From the NCBI GenBank assembly GCA_016462095.1, contig JAEMTW010000067.1, positions 1 through 8,759 of the forward strand: a stretch of 8,759 nucleotides of DNA. The letters are read 5' to 3'. Made by a program: the position numbers and the translations under genes. Shown one piece after another: positions 6,248 through 8,759 of the stretch; the stretch's first letter is position 1; each line of letters starts with the position of its first letter. The DNA is from Thermoleophilia bacterium (GTDB lineage: Bacteria; Actinomycetota; Thermoleophilia; Gaiellales; F1-60-MAGs149). The notes beneath the pieces are model-generated. The model ran no database searches, was not told the DNA's origin, and saw nothing but the letters and a program-made list of their open reading frames with translations.

Positions 6248-6269
6248 GCAGGCATCGTACGATTCCCCC
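6248..6269. promoter_or_regulatory. Symmetric bidirectional leaderless promoter
   Basis: Only 22 bp separate two divergent GTG starts. The centre is a perfect 10-bp palindrome, ATCGTACGAT (6254-6263), which places a TACGAT (-10, TANNNT) on each strand. Rightward TACGAT (6258-6263) is followed by 6 nt and GTG 6270; leftward TACGAT (6259-6254) is followed by 6 nt and GTG 6247. Neither start has a Shine-Dalgarno. The simplest reading is two overlapping -10 boxes firing in opposite directions, each starting transcription at or next to the GTG. I see no clear -35 on either side. Confidence 0.6.
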
Positions 6270-6863
6270 GTGAACGCCGATGCATCGCTGATTCGCTCGC
6301 GCTATCGAACGCTCGCGCAACTGGCCGCCGAACGTGACGAAAACGCGGCTGACTGGCAGCTGTTGATCGAGCAGGGTCGGCTACCAGCGGCAAGTTATGA
6401 GCTTGACGGGGAGGACTGGTTTCCGCCGACCTACTTCGCGATGCTCGACGAGGCGGGCAGCGTCGACGACTTGCGCGCTCACTTTGAGGGGCGTTTCGCG
6501 ATTGCCTCCGACGAGACGGGTGCGCTGGCTGGTCCGGACGAACTCGACGAGGCGTGGGACGAGTACCTGTCGGGCGCGTGGGGGCGCATCCTGTTCGATC
6601 CGACACCCGAGAGTGCGGTCCAGTCCAACCGGCTGGCCGGCTCAATCGCCGAACTGTTGGCCGAGCCGGCACCCGAGGATCCTGCCTGGGGCCGTCGCCT
6701 GACTGCGCGCGTCGATGCGCTGGCGGTACTGCTGCGGGAAGGATGCGCGCAGGATCGGGCGAACGCAGAGCCACATCCTTGGGACCTCTGGGTCGTCGCA
6801 CCGCGTCGCGACTACGCTGAAGTCTTCAAGACTTTCACTTTCCACTCTGACGGAGCCGACTGA
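6270..6863 (+). CDS. DUF6058-like protein of unknown function
   Basis: The product is a 197-residue acidic, apparently cytosolic protein without signal peptide or membrane helix. It starts with a helical segment, IRSRYRTLAQLAAE (8-21). A turn carrying GRLPAASYELDG (36-47) and FPPTYFAMLDEAG (51-63) follows, then an acidic helix LDEAWDEYLSGAWGRILFDP (92-111). After a helical middle it ends WDLWVVAPRRDYAEVF (171-186). From memory this order (R-L-P-x-x-S-Y, P-x-x-Y-F, W-x-x-Y-L-S-G, A-P-R) resembles actinobacterial DUF6058 proteins, whose function is unknown; the match needs a profile search. The early part recalls a degenerate helix-turn-helix, but no recognition helix is convincing. GTG 6270 is chosen because TACGAT sits 6 nt upstream. 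ATG 6237 is in frame but would overlap the divergent ABC-F start. The gene is first in a rightward operon and stops 4 bp before the next. Confidence 0.8.
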   Translation: MNADASLIRSRYRTLAQLAAERDENAADWQLLIEQGRLPAASYELDGEDWFPPTYFAMLDEAGSVDDLRAHFEGRFAIASDETGALAGPDELDEAWDEYLSGAWGRILFDPTPESAVQSNRLAGSIAELLAEPAPEDPAWGRRLTARVDALAVLLREGCAQDRANAEPHPWDLWVVAPRRDYAEVFKTFTFHSDGAD

Positions 6864-6867
6864 CGCC

Positions 6868-7308
6868 ATGAGCTACGACACACTCACCACCCTGCACTCG
6901 CTGTCCGCATACATCTGGCTTGGCAGTCTGTTTGGAACTCTCGTTTTTACCACGCTCGTCTCGCGCCGCACGCCCGCTGGGCTGATCACGGGCGCCACCG
7001 CAATCGTCCGATTCTCGACCCGCGTTGGATTGCCGGCTTCAGTGGTGCTGCTGTTGACTGGCATCTGGATGATTGGCACGGGCAATGCGCCCGCGGGCGG
7101 CCTGTGGTTGACGCTCGGTTTTGTGGCTTGGCTGGTTGCGGCTGTCGTTGGTAGCGCACTGATGCATCCGGCGGCCCGCAAGATGCGCGCGGCCTCGAAT
7201 GCGGACGAGGCGATCGCGTTTGCCCGTCGGATCGCTCTCGTGGGTGGTGCCGAGATCGTCCTGATCGTGATTGGCATCTGGGTGATGGGCGCACAGCCGG
7301 GTAGCTGA
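6868..7308 (+). CDS. DUF2269/CopD-like four-helix membrane protein
   Basis: This 146-residue integral membrane protein has four predicted helices (about 9-31, 54-70, 78-100 and 122-142). The first carries LHSLSAYIWLGS (9-20), with a His near the membrane edge. Helix 3 ends MHPAARKM (99-106), and the protein ends in the family-like GIWVMGAQPG (136-145). The four-helix plan, the early His/Trp pair and the V-M-x-x-x-P-G ending resemble DUF2269 and related CopD-like families; no biochemical role is established for this one. The ATG lies 4 bp after the upstream stop, with GGAG at 6852-6855, 12 nt away (rather far), so translation may depend on coupling to the upstream gene. Confidence 0.82.
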   Translation: MSYDTLTTLHSLSAYIWLGSLFGTLVFTTLVSRRTPAGLITGATAIVRFSTRVGLPASVVLLLTGIWMIGTGNAPAGGLWLTLGFVAWLVAAVVGSALMHPAARKMRAASNADEAIAFARRIALVGGAEIVLIVIGIWVMGAQPGS

Positions 7309-7378
7309 CCCTCTGCGCGACGATCCCCTCCTCAATAATCGCGACGGCCGCCTCCTGCTCGGAGCCCAGGCCGTCGAT

Positions 7379-8542
7379 GTGGTGGCGGCCGGGGTGTCGA
7401 TGATTGCTCTGCCGTGGCTCGTCTTGGATGGTGGTGGTTCAAGTACCCAAGCGGGTTTTGTGTTTGCGTTCTCGATGCTGCCGTATGTGTTGTTTGGACT
7501 CTTTGCGGGCGTTGTGGGCGATCGTTATCCCCGGCGGACGATCATGTGGATCACCCATGCGCTGCAAGTGTTTGCCGCGCTGCTCGTGCCGATCTGGGCG
7601 CTGGCGGGACATCCTCCGCTGCTGATCATCTTGTTTGCGGCCTTCGTCATCGGCACCGCACGGGTGTTTGTCGACGCGGCCGTTTTTGGTGCGATCGCCG
7701 CGATTATCGGGCGCCAACACTTCTCGCAAGGTCAGGCAACGTTGTCGGCGGCGTGGGCGGTTGGCTATCTCGCTGGGCCGGCGCTCGGTGGCGTGCTGAT
7801 CAGCCTAATTGGCGCTGCCTTCGCGCTGGTTGCAGAGGCAATCATGTTCACCGTTGCCGTTGCGATGATCCTGTCGATCAAACGCTCGCTCGATGCCGAT
7901 GATCATCGTGGGCACGAGCCGGCGTGGGCGATGATGAAGGAAGGGCTCGCGGTGATCATCCAATCGCCACGCGTGCGGGCCTACACGGCTGTCAGCATCG
8001 CGTGGAATCTCGGTGCCGCGATGTCTGCCGCCTTGATCGTGCCACTGCTCAAGACCGTGCTGGGGCTGGGCTCGACACCATCCGGCATCGTGCTCGCAGC
8101 GGGGGCGGCGATGGGGCTGCTGGTACCCACGCTGCTCGGACGGTTGCTGCCACGCTTTGGTGCTGCGCGCCTAACGACCGTGGCGACCGCAGTCAGTTCT
8201 GTCGCCATCTTTGCGACGGGTCTCGCGCCCGGATTTGTCGTGGCGCTGATCAGCAACGCGGTGCGTTCGCTCACGGATTACACGATTCTCTCGGTCGTCA
8301 TTGGCGAGCGTCAGAAGGGCGTGCCCGATCGCCTCCAGGCGCGTGTGGGCATCTCCGGCCGGATGATTGCGGTGATGGCAATGACGATCGGGGCAGCGCT
8401 CGGTTCTGTGCTCGCCGACCCGCTTGGGGTGCGGATGGTGTTCGTGATCTCCGCCGTCATCGTTGGGCTGGTACTCGTGACGGCACTGCCGATTGTGTGG
8501 CGCGTCGAACGAGCCTCGCACCCCAACAATCCAACCGCCTAG
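7379..8542 (+). CDS. Major facilitator superfamily transporter (MFS_3/EntS-like)
   Basis: This is a roughly 12-helix inner-membrane permease, 387 residues from GTG 7379. MFS motif A is present in the loop after helix 2, with G-x-x-x-D-R-x-x-R-R in AGVVGDRYPRR (43-53). A motif-C-like GYLAGPALGGVL lies at 129-140, and an Arg-rich central loop is near 168-200. RLQARVGISGRMIAVM (318-333) is typical of the MFS_3 and enterobactin-exporter-like branch, so efflux of a small molecule is likely; the substrate is unknown. The start is problematic. GTG 7379 cuts into helix 1, while the frame stays open upstream to a TGA at 7283 and encodes a family-like N-terminus, NNRDGRLLLGAQAVD. No ATG, GTG or TTG is available there; CTG 7313 is the only plausible alternative. 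The stop overlaps the hemD stop. Confidence 0.88.
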   Translation: MVAAGVSMIALPWLVLDGGGSSTQAGFVFAFSMLPYVLFGLFAGVVGDRYPRRTIMWITHALQVFAALLVPIWALAGHPPLLIILFAAFVIGTARVFVDAAVFGAIAAIIGRQHFSQGQATLSAAWAVGYLAGPALGGVLISLIGAAFALVAEAIMFTVAVAMILSIKRSLDADDHRGHEPAWAMMKEGLAVIIQSPRVRAYTAVSIAWNLGAAMSAALIVPLLKTVLGLGSTPSGIVLAAGAAMGLLVPTLLGRLLPRFGAARLTTVATAVSSVAIFATGLAPGFVVALISNAVRSLTDYTILSVVIGERQKGVPDRLQARVGISGRMIAVMAMTIGAALGSVLADPLGVRMVFVISAVIVGLVLVTALPIVWRVERASHPNNPTA

Positions 8543-8759
8543 CCCAGCACCTCAAGCACGGCGCTGATCAGGCCATCGAGGTCGTGCTCGTCGGCTTCGA
8601 GGGCGATGCCCACGCCAAGTTCGCGCATGGCCGCGCTCGTGACCGGCCCAATCGAGATGCCCTTGATGCCGGTCAGGTCGCGATCGGGATAGGCGGCGAC
8701 GAGGGCGCGGACGGTCGAGGCGGAGGTGAAGGTGACGGCGTCGGCTGCCAGCGGACCTT
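8539..8759 (-). CDS. hemD: Uroporphyrinogen-III synthase, C-terminal fragment
   Basis: The gene enters from the right edge; only its last 72 codons plus stop are present. The peptide reads GPLAADAVTFTSASTVRALV, then a linker, then GISIGPVTSAAMRELG and a tail EADEHDLDGLISAVLEVLG. The D-A-V-T-F-T-S-x-S-T-V block, the I-G-P-V-T-x-x-A-x-x-x-E-L-G block and the E-x-D-x-x-D-G-L ending are the conserved C-terminal features of HemD. This enzyme closes and inverts ring D of hydroxymethylbilane to form uroporphyrinogen III in haem, sirohaem and cobalamin synthesis. Some family members are fused to methyltransferase or regulatory domains; the missing N-terminus prevents a check. The gene converges on the transporter gene with no intergenic space and no visible terminator. 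Confidence 0.92.
   Translation of the reverse strand, partial: GPLAADAVTFTSASTVRALVAAYPDRDLTGIKGISIGPVTSAAMRELGVGIALEADEHDLDGLISAVLEVLG

Noticed and set aside
5895..6269. A 5' extension of the DUF6058-like gene, including the ATG at 6237
   Set aside because: It would overlap the ABC-F start on the other strand; the extra sequence is Ser/Pro/Arg-rich shadow, and GTG 6270 has a well-placed -10 box.

Overview
This 8.76-kb window is GC-rich and densely coding. It most likely comes from an actinobacterium. Support: an Actinobacterial Holin-X-type protein, many GTG starts, tightly packed genes, and several genes with a TANNNT box 6-7 nt before the start codon instead of a ribosome binding site. 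A Thermoleophilia-like lineage is a guess. Ten complete or partial genes run rightward or leftward as below, and two more are cut by the window edges. I see no rRNA, tRNA, CRISPR array, insertion sequence, attachment site or phage module, and no gene-free stretch longer than 300 bases.

Left part (1-2715, leftward): an envelope or extracellular polysaccharide operon. It encodes an O-antigen ligase/polymerase-like membrane protein, a membrane-anchored family 2 glycosyltransferase, and the first 40 residues of a bacterial sugar transferase (lipid-carrier priming enzyme). The last two genes overlap by ATGA. Divergent from the operon, at 2786-3691, lies a gene for a secreted, cysteine-free protein of unknown function.

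Middle (3692-6247): a near-perfect 32-bp palindrome separates the secreted-protein gene from a leftward operon. That operon holds a 628-residue ABC-F ATPase (ribosome-associated type), a Holin-X-family double-spanning membrane protein, and a 67-residue Ala-rich single-spanning protein whose start overlaps the preceding stop codon.

Right part (6248-8759): a 22-bp divergent intergenic region with an exactly symmetric pair of -10 boxes separates the ABC-F gene from a rightward operon. The operon encodes a DUF6058-like cytosolic protein of unknown function, a four-helix DUF2269/CopD-like membrane protein and a major facilitator superfamily transporter. It meets the 3' end of a leftward hemD (uroporphyrinogen-III synthase), and the two stop codons share one CTAG.

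The most notable signal is translational architecture. Clear Shine-Dalgarno sequences appear only at genes whose start overlaps the preceding gene, while four other starts carry TANNNT at a leaderless-mRNA spacing. I found no convincing new multi-gene defence or metabolic system. The least explained items are the secreted protein, the DUF6058-like protein and the Holin-X/Ala-rich pair.
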